From assembly GCF_019703325.1 (NCBI RefSeq), contig NZ_AP024819.1, positions 868,001-932,000 of the forward strand: a stretch of DNA of 64,000 nt, read 5' to 3'. A program made the translations under genes and the position numbers. The stretch is from Helicobacter sp. NHP19-012. Its GTDB lineage: Bacteria; Campylobacterota; Campylobacteria; Campylobacterales; Helicobacteraceae. This document shows positions 1-7,829 of this stretch, piece by piece. The notes beneath the pieces are model-generated. The model was not told the DNA's origin. It ran no database searches and saw only the letters and a list, made by a program, of their open reading frames with translations. The first letter of the stretch is position 1. Every line of letters starts with the position of its first letter.

Positions 1-523
1 AAGGGATCAAATACAAAGAAAATATTAATAAAATCAACGCCAAAGGATAAACAAGGGCGTTAGCGACCCGGGTAACAATCTTGGTATTGAAAAGCATCAC
101 AAAAATCATGCCCGTGATCATGTGTTCGGCTAGAAAGAAGCGGTTATTTTCAAAGTAGTGCAAACCTAGTTGGTTAGCAAAGAAAGATTCAACCGTGTTT
201 GTAATCCCCACACCATAGGCAAGACAAATAGGGTAAAGGGCAAAGAAATACATTAGGGTGATTAAAAATCCAACCTTTTTACCCAAGCGGGTGGCGGCGT
301 GGGTGATGTCTTGGTTGCCTATGGCATTGACAAAGCGCGCTAAAGCCCTATGGCTAAGCCATGTCATGGGAAAACTCAAAACTGCCATAAGCACCACAGG
401 CCAAAATCCATGTTCGCCCGCTTGGATCGGTAAAAATAAAATCCCTGCCCCAACAGCCGTGCCAAAGAGCGACCACATCCAACGGATGTCAAAGAGATTT
501 AACCTTTTATCCGCTTGCGCCAT
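1..523 (-). CDS. sdaC: Serine/amino-acid transporter SdaC-like, C-terminus beyond window
   Basis: The first 174 residues of an inner-membrane amino-acid permease are visible; the gene runs off the left edge. The start is the ATG at 521-523, with AAGGG a few bases upstream. The N-terminus reads MAQADKRLNLFDIRWMW and is followed by GTAVGAGILFLP, the glycine-rich first helix of the HAAAP/STP (serine-threonine permease) family. Four further hydrophobic segments follow. In H. pylori the equivalent HP0133 lies beside the serine deaminase sdaA and imports serine with protons. Serine as substrate is inferred from the family, since the substrate-binding half is mostly missing. The next gene to the right (folP) points the same way but is separated by about 110 bases, so this gene probably has its own promoter. 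Confidence 0.8.
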   Translation of the reverse strand, partial: MAQADKRLNLFDIRWMWSLFGTAVGAGILFLPIQAGEHGFWPVVLMAVLSFPMTWLSHRALARFVNAIGNQDITHAATRLGKKVGFLITLMYFFALYPICLAYGVGITNTVESFFANQLGLHYFENNRFFLAEHMITGMIFVMLFNTKIVTRVANALVYPLALILLIFSLYLIP

Positions 524-556
524 TTAAACCCTTGTACCTTTAAAGTCAAAGGCTGT

Positions 557-562
557 ATTGTA
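557..562 (-). promoter_or_regulatory. Putative -10 box for sdaC-like gene
   Basis: TACAAT on the minus strand, 34 bases upstream of the transporter ATG, in an otherwise AT-rich intergenic stretch. No clear -35 box is seen, which is usual for Helicobacter sigma-80 promoters. Confidence 0.4.
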
Positions 563-636
563 ACAAAATTAAGACAATAGGCCACCAGTTCTAGCCACGC
601 AAGGCGATTTAGGGGAGTTTTGTGGCGGACGGTCAT

Positions 637-1776
637 CTAGGGGATTTGCAAAAAAGCGTTGTGGATGGCTAAGATGTCTAAATGCGCGGGGATGTCGTGC
701 ACTCTTAGAATGCTCGCCCCATTTTCTAAGGCTTTTAAATGCAACGCCAGCGTGCCGGCTAGACGATCCTCCACTTCTCTAGCGCACACTTCACCCACGC
801 TTTTTTTACGGCTACAGCCCACAAGCAAGGGGTAGCCAAAGTGCAGAAAATGCGCTAAGTGTTTGATGAGGGCCAAATTCTCGGGCATTTGTTTAGAAAA
901 GCCAAAGCCAACGTCTAAGATGATGTCGCTCATGCCTTGCTCTTGCAAAGCGGCGATCTTGGCGCGAAAAAACGCCTCCATGTCCTCCCATAAATTGTTG
1001 GCTGTGAGTTGTTGTTGCGCTTGCAGGGGCACGCCCAAAGAGTGCATCAACACCACTTGCGCTTGATGTTCTTTGGCTATAGCCAACATCTCCAAATCCC
1101 TAAAGCCATTGACATCATTTAGCACACAAAAGCCATGCTCTAGGGCAAAGGCGGCGGTTTTGGAGTTATAGGTGTCTATGCTAAATTTGGCATGTTTGTA
1201 AAGGTTTTGACCTTTGATCTCGGTGCATAAATCTTTTAAGCGGGCAATTTCTGCGTTGGCGTCTGTGTAAAGGCTTCCCGGTCTGGAGCTAGCCGCCCCG
1301 ATGTCTATGTAGGCGATTTTCTGCTCTAAGAATTTGTAGATTTGCTCTAGGGCTGTTTTTGCGCTGTAGCGACTGTTAGGATAAAAGCTATCTTGGGTGA
1401 GATTGACGATTGCCATTAGAGCGGGGGCATAGGTGGGGGGGATGAAGTGGGTTTCTAGCTCTTGGGCAAGTTTTTTAAGCCCAAAATCTTGTTTAGCGCA
1501 TTTTTGGGCGAGGTGTTTGAGCTGGTCTAAAGTGCCCACAAGCAAACAATCATAAGCCTTTTCTTTTGCCAAAATGCAACTTTTGGGCGTGGCTAGCTCT
1601 GCACCCACACGCAATGCCTCTTGTTTTAGAATCAAAGTGGCGCTTAGGGGCAGGTCGGTGATTTTAAAACTCAAAAGCTGGGCTTTTTTAGCCATAATGG
1701 CTTGCCCTATGGGGTGCGTGCCGATCTCTTTGAGGGCATGAGAAAAACTAGCGGGATTGAGCCTTTGTAAAAACAT
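637..1776 (-). CDS. folP: Dihydropteroate synthase
   Basis: FolP joins p-aminobenzoate to 6-hydroxymethyl-dihydropterin diphosphate in folate synthesis (cytoplasm). The 379 residues match the long Helicobacter form: about 110 N-terminal residues without an obvious domain, then the TIM barrel. Motifs in order are NLTQDSFYPNSRY (pterin loop, usually NVTPDSF), DIGAASSRPGS (usually DIGGESTRPG), SIDTYNSKTA, LNDVNGF, DVGFGFSK and VGCSRKKSVG (the sulfa/pABA-site GxSRK). It is the H. pylori HP1232 homologue, and the downstream order holB, HP1230-like, lysC is the same. The ATG at 1774-1776 touches the stop of holB, so the two are translationally coupled in one leftward operon. Confidence 0.93.
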   Translation of the reverse strand: MFLQRLNPASFSHALKEIGTHPIGQAIMAKKAQLLSFKITDLPLSATLILKQEALRVGAELATPKSCILAKEKAYDCLLVGTLDQLKHLAQKCAKQDFGLKKLAQELETHFIPPTYAPALMAIVNLTQDSFYPNSRYSAKTALEQIYKFLEQKIAYIDIGAASSRPGSLYTDANAEIARLKDLCTEIKGQNLYKHAKFSIDTYNSKTAAFALEHGFCVLNDVNGFRDLEMLAIAKEHQAQVVLMHSLGVPLQAQQQLTANNLWEDMEAFFRAKIAALQEQGMSDIILDVGFGFSKQMPENLALIKHLAHFLHFGYPLLVGCSRKKSVGEVCAREVEDRLAGTLALHLKALENGASILRVHDIPAHLDILAIHNAFLQIP

Positions 1777-2402
1777 TAGCCCCTCGCTTGCAAGACACTT
1801 AAAAGCAAGGGCAAGAGATTATAGCTGGGGCGCAGATAAAGGGCGTTGGCGTAAAGGGCATTGTCAAATTGTGCGAGCTGAGTGGGGTTTAGGCGGATAC
1901 CGACTTGTTTGACCGCCTCTAAAAGGGCGGCGATTTGGACTTTCACTTCCTCTTGGTTAAATTGTTTATCGGCGTTTTGTAGGTATCGATAAAGGGTGCA
2001 TAGATCGCAAGTTTTGAGGTCTAGCCCAAAGGGTGGAAGGGGTGTTTTGGTGTGCTTGTTGGTGTGGGGCAGTCTAGAGCGGATGGTGGGCAGCAATGCG
2101 CTTGGGTGTTTGGTGATGAGAATAAAAAAGGTGTTTTTTGGGGGTTCTTCTAGGATTTTAAGCAGGGCGTTTTGGGCAAAAATGTTTAAGCTGGGCGTGG
2201 CGATGAGAAATGCCTTTTGACCGGCAAATTTCAGCACACAGCGGCGTTTAATCTCGTGGGCATGTTCGATTTTTAGCTCATCTTCACAAATAACTTCGGC
2301 TAAAAAGGGGGTGTTTTGGGCTTTAAAATCCGCCTCTAAAAATGCTCTGTAACTTTGGACCTCATCGTGAGGGGTGTTGGTGTAGATGATTTGGCTAGTC
2401 AT
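1776..2402 (-). CDS. holB: DNA polymerase III delta-prime subunit (short form)
   Basis: Clamp-loader subunit of the replicase. The 208 residues are much shorter than E. coli HolB and match the short epsilonproteobacterial form (HP1231). Seen: QNALLKILEEPP followed by FILITKHPSALLPTIRSR, which fits the delta-prime signature (NALLKTLEEPP...T..P..LLPTIRSRC). No complete Walker A motif is visible, as expected for delta-prime. The start overlaps the end of the preceding HP1230-like gene by 8 bases and the stop touches the folP ATG, so it sits inside a tight operon. Confidence 0.85.
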   Translation of the reverse strand: MTSQIIYTNTPHDEVQSYRAFLEADFKAQNTPFLAEVICEDELKIEHAHEIKRRCVLKFAGQKAFLIATPSLNIFAQNALLKILEEPPKNTFFILITKHPSALLPTIRSRLPHTNKHTKTPLPPFGLDLKTCDLCTLYRYLQNADKQFNQEEVKVQIAALLEAVKQVGIRLNPTQLAQFDNALYANALYLRPSYNLLPLLLSVLQARG

Positions 2403-2913
2403 TTAGACTCACTTTGCCCAGCAAACTCTCTAATACCATGTGCGTAAACACCCGATAAAGCTGTAAAAGCTTGTGATCGAGTAAAGGATCAAGGGACTTG
2501 AAGTTAATTGCCCCCTCTTTGAGGCTGTCTAAAAGCCACAATAAACTGCGCTCCACGCTTAGGGCTAGTTGGGCTATTTTGGAGTTGGTTGTCCCCACAT
2601 ACCAAAAGATATAGTTTTGGTAAACCAAATCTAAAGTGTTGCGTATCAAAGAAATGTCTTGGCTTTGCTGCAAATAAATTTGGAAGCTTTGCAAGGGGTC
2701 AAAGACCGGCACTAGGGGGTGCATGGGGTGGCTGTTTAAATGCGCCAAAGCGTAGGTTTTAAGCCACACCCTTTGACTATCCGTAGCGATAAGAACACAT
2801 CCCCCCTTTAAAATATGCTCTGTGGCACACAAAAGAGGGGTGCAATCTTTAGGCAACTCAAGGCATAAAAACCCCTCTCTTTGCAGGTTAGACAGCCACT
2901 CCCTAAGGTGCAT
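2395..2913 (-). CDS. Conserved hypothetical protein (HP1230-like)
   Basis: 172 residues, soluble by eye, with no signal peptide or membrane segment and no motif I can tie to a function. It begins MHLREWLSNLQREGFLCLELP. A central stretch (VLIATDSQRVWLKTYALAHLN) resembles part of a Rossmann-like fold, and the C-terminal half looks helical. Position identifies it as the counterpart of H. pylori HP1230, always between lysC and holB. The ATG at 2911-2913 abuts the lysC stop and its own end overlaps holB, so it is co-translated with both. Being next to a clamp-loader gene suggests, but does not show, a link to DNA metabolism. Confidence 0.75.
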   Translation of the reverse strand: MHLREWLSNLQREGFLCLELPKDCTPLLCATEHILKGGCVLIATDSQRVWLKTYALAHLNSHPMHPLVPVFDPLQSFQIYLQQSQDISLIRNTLDLVYQNYIFWYVGTTNSKIAQLALSVERSLLWLLDSLKEGAINFKSLDPLLDHKLLQLYRVFTHMVLESLLGKVSLND

Positions 2914-4115
2914 TAAAGGTCGAGTTTAAAAGCCGTGTGCAAAGTTTTTAAAGCAAGCTCGGCGGCACTAATATCGACCACAACAGAGATTTTAATTTCA
3001 CTGGTGCCGATCATTAAAATATTGATATTTTCTTTGGCTAAAGCATTAAAGGCTACGCTAGCAATTCCCGAGTGCGAGCGCATCCCCACCCCCACCACAG
3101 AAACCTTAGCGACCTTGTCATCATGTTCGATTGAACCGATGTTTTGTAGATTCTTTAAAACCCGTAGACAGGATTCTAAATCGCCTTTAGACACAGTGAA
3201 GTTAATGTCAGTTCTGTTATTACGGGCAACTGTTTGCACGATCAAATCAATGTTGATCTCTGCACTGGCCAAGAGTCCAAAAATCTCCCCGGCAATGCCC
3301 GGATAATCCAAAGCATCGACAATGTTGATGCGGGCTTGGTCGGTGTCTAGAGCAATGCCACTCACAATGGGTTTTTCCAAAATCTGCTCCTCTGAAGTGA
3401 TGCGTGTCCCCTCATTATTATTAAAAGAATTGCGTGTAACAAGGGGGATATTGTATTTTTTAGCCAGCTCCACAGAGCGGTTAAACAGCACCTTCGCTCC
3501 CATTGAAGCCAACTCCAGCATTTCTTCGTAGCTGATGACATCAATTTTATGCGCCCTCGGCACAATGCGTGGGTCTGTGGTGTAAATGCCGTCCACATCC
3601 GTATAAATCTCACAAAGCTCGGCGTGCAAAGCCCCGGCTAGAGCCACTGCGCTTAAGTCGCTCCCCCCTCGCCCCAAAGTGGTGATTTCCCCACTTTGGC
3701 TAATCCCTTGAAAGCCCGCCACCACCACCACAAAGTTTTGTGCCAACAACTCCCGAATTTTAGCCGTGTTGATGTCTAAAATTTGGGCTTTGGTGTAGTG
3801 TGTGTTGGTTAAGATCCCCGCTTCACGCCCACTAAGAGAACACGCCTTTTGCCCCATAGACTCCAAAGCAATGGCAAGCAACGCGCTAGAAATTTGCTCC
3901 CCACTGCTAAGCAGGCGGTCTAACTCGCGTTGGTTGCTGCGTGCGCCAAAATAGTGGGCAAGGTTTAAAAAATCGTCTGTGGTGTCGCCCATTGCCGAAA
4001 CCACGACCACTAAATCTTCGTAGAGTTTTTTACTCTCAACGACCCGTTTAGCCACGGCTTCAATGCGCGCACAGCCCCCCATGCTCGTGCCTCCAAACTT
4101 TTGCACCACCAACAT
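2913..4115 (-). CDS. lysC: Aspartokinase
   Basis: First step of the aspartate family pathway: ATP-dependent phosphorylation of aspartate. 400 residues. N-terminal kinase domain with VQKFGGTSMGG (ATP/aspartate loop), VVSAMGDTTD, LGRGGSDLSAVALA and YTDVDGIYTTDPRIVP. Two ACT domains follow (about residues 265-330 and 340-400), the usual site of lysine/threonine feedback inhibition. It is the HP1229 homologue. It starts at 4115, the last base of the upstream nudH gene, so coupling is likely. Other pathway genes are in the window (hom at 56 kb, dapB at 59 kb) but in another operon. Confidence 0.95.
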   Translation of the reverse strand: MLVVQKFGGTSMGGCARIEAVAKRVVESKKLYEDLVVVVSAMGDTTDDFLNLAHYFGARSNQRELDRLLSSGEQISSALLAIALESMGQKACSLSGREAGILTNTHYTKAQILDINTAKIRELLAQNFVVVVAGFQGISQSGEITTLGRGGSDLSAVALAGALHAELCEIYTDVDGIYTTDPRIVPRAHKIDVISYEEMLELASMGAKVLFNRSVELAKKYNIPLVTRNSFNNNEGTRITSEEQILEKPIVSGIALDTDQARINIVDALDYPGIAGEIFGLLASAEINIDLIVQTVARNNRTDINFTVSKGDLESCLRVLKNLQNIGSIEHDDKVAKVSVVGVGMRSHSGIASVAFNALAKENINILMIGTSEIKISVVVDISAAELALKTLHTAFKLDL

Positions 4116-4585
4116 TATAGGTAACCCTCTTTACGGAAATAACCGATCACTTGGCGGTAAACTTGGCGCTTGAAGTGCACAACCTTATGGAAAAGATCCT
4201 GTGTTTTGACAAAGCACCAACAATTAAACTCGGGTGAAAGGGTTTGGATATTGATCAAAGAATTGTTTTTGAGACGCACTAAAAAATACTTCTGTTTCTG
4301 CCCATCAAAGGGGTAGAGTTTTTTAGGCATCGTGGGGGGGAAGTCATAGGTGATCCACTTGGGGTATTCGGCGATCACCTCTATCGCATCTGTGCCGATC
4401 TCCTCCAAGAGCTCACGATACAAAGCCTTTAAGGGGGTTTCGCCTTGATCGATCCCACCTTGGGGGAACTGCCACGCCCCTTGAATGTCTATGCGCTGTG
4501 CGAGGAAAAATTCGCAATCCCTAGGGTAGTGGGAAGAAAGCACAACAGCGGCCACATTTGGGCGATAACTTTTTTTGGTGTCCAT
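4115..4585 (-). CDS. rppH: RNA pyrophosphohydrolase / Nudix hydrolase RppH (NudH)
   Basis: 156 residues with a complete Nudix box, [20 protein letters not shown], fitting GX5EX7REUXEEXGU, at about residues 41-63. The N-terminus ([10 protein letters not shown]) and the WQFPQGGID context are typical of RppH/IalA-type Np(n)N and 5'-triphosphate RNA pyrophosphohydrolases. It is the H. pylori HP1228 homologue (invasion protein A). It removes pyrophosphate from mRNA 5' ends or hydrolyses dinucleoside polyphosphates; the two cannot be separated by sequence. First gene of the leftward group nudH-lysC-HP1230-holB-folP, about 95 bases from the cytochrome gene upstream. Confidence 0.92.
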   Translation of the reverse strand: MDTKKSYRPNVAAVVLSSHYPRDCEFFLAQRIDIQGAWQFPQGGIDQGETPLKALYRELLEEIGTDAIEVIAEYPKWITYDFPPTMPKKLYPFDGQKQKYFLVRLKNNSLINIQTLSPEFNCWCFVKTQDLFHKVVHFKRQVYRQVIGYFRKEGYL

Positions 4586-4679
4586 AGTCGTCCTTCACTT
4601 TAGCACTTAGAGCCAAAAACTAGGCGACATTATAACACACGCAAAACTGAAAGAAACCCCCTCCTCTTTATGCTTGGAT

Positions 4680-4982
4680 TTATTTTTTAAGAGTGGGGAT
4701 GAATTTTGCCAAAGCCTCGATGTCTGCATCACTCAAAGATTTTGCCTGCCCGTGCATCACGCCACCCGCCCCATAGCGGTTAAGTGTGCCCGCCTTATAG
4801 CCCATCAAATCCTCTTTAATGGTCGCACTATCGAGAGTATTGACCACATGCCCCTTACCAAAGGCCTTGCGGTCCATAGAAGGTCCATGGCAACCAGCAC
4901 AGCGTTTAATGATCTCGGCAGGTTGAGCTGCCCCTAAAAGCCCAAGACCCAACACAACACCCAAGAATAAAACCTTTTTCAA
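4680..4982 (-). CDS. Periplasmic cytochrome c-553
   Basis: 100-residue monohaem c-type cytochrome. N-terminal signal peptide (MKKVLFLGVVLGLGLLGAAQPA), one haem site CAGCH at about residues 29-33, and a distal methionine candidate in GVMHGQAK. It corresponds to HP1227, which carries electrons from the bc1 complex to the cbb3 oxidase in the periplasm. I placed the start at the TTG at 4980-4982, because AAAGGAG lies 7-8 bases upstream and translation from there gives a normal MKK signal peptide. A TTG 24 bases further upstream would only add a charged leader. Divergent from hemW. Confidence 0.9.
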   Translation of the reverse strand: MKKVLFLGVVLGLGLLGAAQPAEIIKRCAGCHGPSMDRKAFGKGHVVNTLDSATIKEDLMGYKAGTLNRYGAGGVMHGQAKSLSDADIEALAKFIPTLKK

Positions 4983-5010
4983 AACAAGCTCCTTTAAATT
5001 TATCAAAAAG

Positions 5011-5016
5011 TATACT
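5011..5016 (+). promoter_or_regulatory. Putative -10 box for hemW
   Basis: TATACT on the plus strand 29 bases before the hemW ATG, followed by AAAGGATT as ribosome-binding site. The sequence AGTATACT is palindromic and could also serve the divergent cytochrome c553 gene. Confidence 0.4.
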
Positions 5017-5044
5017 AAGATGATATTATTTAAAGGATTAAGCT

Positions 5045-6109
5045 ATGCTTAAATCCACGCCTCCAAGAGCCCCTAGCCTTTACATACATGTCCCTTTTTG
5101 CACGAGCAAGTGCGGGTATTGTGCCTTCAATTCTTTCAGCGGGCTAGACTCCCTAAAAGATGCCTATGTGGAAGCCTTGATTGTAGACCTCAAAGACAGC
5201 CTTAAAAGCACGCCGGTTTTAAGCTCGATTTTTATCGGCGGGGGCACGCCAAACACACTAGAGCCCAAACACTACGAGTACATTTTTAACACCATTGCCA
5301 CCCACACCACTAGCGCCCAAAATATAGAAATCACTTTAGAAGCCAACCCCGATCTCATCACTAAAGAGTGGTGCAAGACTCTAAGGGTACTTGGGGCTAA
5401 CCGCCTCTCTTTGGGTGTGCAAAGCTTTTTTGCCGATAAATTAAAGTTTTTGCAAAGAGAGCACAACCAACAAGATATTTTTAAAGCCCTTGAGATCGCC
5501 CACACTTGTGGATTTAATCACCTAAGCATCGATTTAATTTACAACACCCCGCTAGACACGCCCGCCCGCCTTAAGGCAGAGTGCATGCAAGCAAACACCC
5601 TACCCATAAACCATCTCTCTGCCTACAGCCTAACCCTTGAAGACAACACCCGCCTCGCCAAAAGCACCGCCCCAAGTGCACTTTTAAACGCTGACTCCAC
5701 GCTCCAAAATATTTTAAAAGATTTGGGTTTTACGCCCTATGAAGTGTCTAATTACGCCAAACCCTATCAAGTGCAACATAATTTGGGCTATTGGGCTGGC
5801 TGTGAATATTTGGGCTGTGGGGCTGGGGCTGTGGGGCGCATGGGTAAAGAGAGGTTTTACAAACAAAAATATGTTTTAGCCTACATTAAAGACCCCCTAA
5901 AGCGGCGCATAGAGCATTTAAGCGATCAAGATTTAGAGTTTGAAAGACTGTTTTTAGGCTTGCGCTGTGTTTTGGGGGTAGAGTTAAAAGGGCTAGATCC
6001 TAAAAAAACCCAAACCCTTGTAGAGGAGGAAAAATGCAAAATCAGCAACCAACGCTTGGTTGCTTGCGACTTCTTCCTAGCGGATGAAATCGCTTTGTGG
6101 CTCACTTAA
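5045..6109 (+). CDS. hemW: Radical SAM haem chaperone HemW (HemN-like)
   Basis: 354-residue radical SAM protein with the cluster motif CTSKCGYCAF (CX3CX2C, about residues 19-26), preceded by LYIHVPFC, and an SAM-binding GGGTP motif. It is annotated as oxygen-independent coproporphyrinogen oxidase (HP1226) in H. pylori. However, its length and single N-terminal motif fit the HemW haem-chaperone branch better than true HemN, which is about 100 residues longer. In vivo it probably inserts haem into respiratory proteins, consistent with the divergent cytochrome neighbour. It converges on flaA with only 12 bases between the two stops. Confidence 0.88.
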   Translation: MLKSTPPRAPSLYIHVPFCTSKCGYCAFNSFSGLDSLKDAYVEALIVDLKDSLKSTPVLSSIFIGGGTPNTLEPKHYEYIFNTIATHTTSAQNIEITLEANPDLITKEWCKTLRVLGANRLSLGVQSFFADKLKFLQREHNQQDIFKALEIAHTCGFNHLSIDLIYNTPLDTPARLKAECMQANTLPINHLSAYSLTLEDNTRLAKSTAPSALLNADSTLQNILKDLGFTPYEVSNYAKPYQVQHNLGYWAGCEYLGCGAGAVGRMGKERFYKQKYVLAYIKDPLKRRIEHLSDQDLEFERLFLGLRCVLGVELKGLDPKKTQTLVEEEKCKISNQRLVACDFFLADEIALWLT

Positions 6110-6121
6110 AGCCCGAAGGCT
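6110..6121 (-). terminator. Short hairpin between flaA and hemW ends
   Basis: On the minus strand the flaA stop is followed at once by AGCC-TTCG-GGCT and then TTTAAG. A TTCG tetraloop hairpin with a short T-rich tail could end flaA transcription. The stem is only 4-5 bp, so support is moderate. Confidence 0.35.
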
Positions 6122-7681
6122 CTATGTTAAAAGGCGGAGAATATTTTGTTGCACTGTGTTGGCTTGGCTCATTGCGTAGCTGCCAGACTGCGCCAAAATA
6201 TTGTTTTTGCTGAAGTTTGCGCTTTCTTCGGCGAAGTCCACATCACGGATTTGAGATTCAGCGGCCTTCACATTCACTTGGGTGATGCTTATGTTGTTGA
6301 CCGTGCTCACCATTTGGTTTTGCACAGAACCCAAGTCGGAGCGGATTTTATCCAACATTTTTTGGGCAGATTCAGCAATGTCCATCACCACCATCGCACC
6401 CCGAAGCGTTGTAACCCCAGAACCTAAAGTGAGGTTTTCCTTAGCTAGGGTGTTGTTGAAGTTAGCCCCAGAAGCACTGCGCACAGCTTGGTTAAATTCA
6501 CCGAGCACATCTCTGAGGTTAACCGTGGTGTTAGCAGTTTCTCCCTTGCCAAAACCAATGGCTTCATAACCAGCGTTGGCATCAGCTACATTTGCCCCAG
6601 AAACAATGAGGATGTCTCTAGCATCTTGGCGGACCAAGGATAAACGACCATAATTCACAGAGCCATCTGTGATTTTTTGACCACCATTGAGGGTGTCTAG
6701 AGCCATTTTGCCTCCGCCACTGTCTTTATCACTACCGCCTTCGTTATCGGCCTTTAGGCTAATGCCCCGCCCATCTAGACTGCGTAGATTTAAACGCCCT
6801 GCAGCGTCTGTATAAGCCTCAACGCCTGTTTCAGCGGTGACAGCGTTAAAGGCTGCCACTAGACGACCATCGCTGTCGTTTTTCTTCACACCCACCACAT
6901 TACCAATATGCACGCCATTGAGAACCACATTATGTAGACTCCCCGAACGGATAGCCTCATCTGAGGTGGAGATCACATTAGCCGTTGCCCTAACACCAGT
7001 GGCATTAGCGTTCTTATTGATCACCTCCACCAAGGCACCAAGTCCTGTACCAGCAGAAGTGGAAATTTTCACACTCTCTAGACTAATGTCATGGGTACCA
7101 TCGACCTGTTTAAAAGTCAAAGCCACTTGACCTGAAGCGGTGATCGTCTTACCGGTAACGATTTTTGTCTGCCCAATTTTGTCGGAGGTGGCTGCTTCGA
7201 TACTTGCCTTAATGGTTTGGTTAGAATAAGCCCCCACTTGGAATTCTTTATTAGAGAAAGAACCCGCTAAGAGAGTTTGCCCATTGTAGGAAGTGGTGGT
7301 GCCGATATTATCCAAGCTTTGGATTAAGCGCACGATATCGGCTTGTAGAGCCTTTCTAGATTGTGTGTTTTGCCCATCTTGAGCCGCCTGAGTGGCTTTT
7401 GTTTTGATGGTATCTAGGATTTTGATTTGCTCATCCATTGCCTTGTCAGCGATCTGGATGATGCCCATCGCATCGTTGGTGTTGGCGATTGCTTGCCCTA
7501 AACTCTTGGCTTGAGAACGCAGTGAATCGGCAATCGTCATCCCAGAAGCGTCATCGGCTGCCTTATTGATGCGTAGTCCAGAACTCAACCGCTCCAACGA
7601 CTCTCTCAAATTGCGTTGCGTTAGTAACCCAGCGGCGTGGGCGTTCAACGCATTGATGTTCGTGTTGACCTGAAATGCCAT
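6122..7681 (-). CDS. flaA: Major flagellin FlaA
   Basis: 519 residues. Conserved D0/D1 N-terminal part ([15 protein letters not shown], then [20 protein letters not shown]) and C-terminal part ([20 protein letters not shown], ending QQNILRLLT), with a variable centre (about residues 190-390) carrying [14 protein letters not shown] and [12 protein letters not shown] as in H. pylori FlaA. These motifs mark FlaA rather than the minor flagellin FlaB. It forms the bulk of the filament after export through the flagellar type III system. I chose the ATG at 7679-7681, since AAGGAGT lies 5 bases upstream and the protein starts MAFQVN; the frame stays open 15 codons further but lacks support. Preceded by a sigma-28-type promoter. 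Unlike H. pylori, its neighbour is a decarboxylase gene. Confidence 0.95.
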   Translation of the reverse strand: MAFQVNTNINALNAHAAGLLTQRNLRESLERLSSGLRINKAADDASGMTIADSLRSQAKSLGQAIANTNDAMGIIQIADKAMDEQIKILDTIKTKATQAAQDGQNTQSRKALQADIVRLIQSLDNIGTTTSYNGQTLLAGSFSNKEFQVGAYSNQTIKASIEAATSDKIGQTKIVTGKTITASGQVALTFKQVDGTHDISLESVKISTSAGTGLGALVEVINKNANATGVRATANVISTSDEAIRSGSLHNVVLNGVHIGNVVGVKKNDSDGRLVAAFNAVTAETGVEAYTDAAGRLNLRSLDGRGISLKADNEGGSDKDSGGGKMALDTLNGGQKITDGSVNYGRLSLVRQDARDILIVSGANVADANAGYEAIGFGKGETANTTVNLRDVLGEFNQAVRSASGANFNNTLAKENLTLGSGVTTLRGAMVVMDIAESAQKMLDKIRSDLGSVQNQMVSTVNNISITQVNVKAAESQIRDVDFAEESANFSKNNILAQSGSYAMSQANTVQQNILRLLT

Positions 7682-7729
7682 ACTAACTCCTTGTTGATCT
7701 CCTAAAGCTTCCTTGCTTTGGCGCACCTA

Positions 7730-7756
7730 TAATCGGCTAAAAATTGTTTGACTCAA
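7730..7756 (-). promoter_or_regulatory. Sigma-28 (FliA) type promoter of flaA
   Basis: Minus strand reads TTGA, 15 bases, then GCCGATTA. GCCGATTA differs in one base from the flagellar sigma-28 box GCCGATAA known for H. pylori flaA, with the correct 15-base spacing; the -35 is TTGA rather than TAAA. It lies about 50 bases before the flaA ATG and supports late-class flagellar control. Confidence 0.75.
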
Positions 7757-7829
7757 GCCCAAACCGCTAGTTTTGCTTCACTTTTAGGTTAAAATAGTGC
7801 TTATCGTTCAATAGCACAAAGGAGATTTT

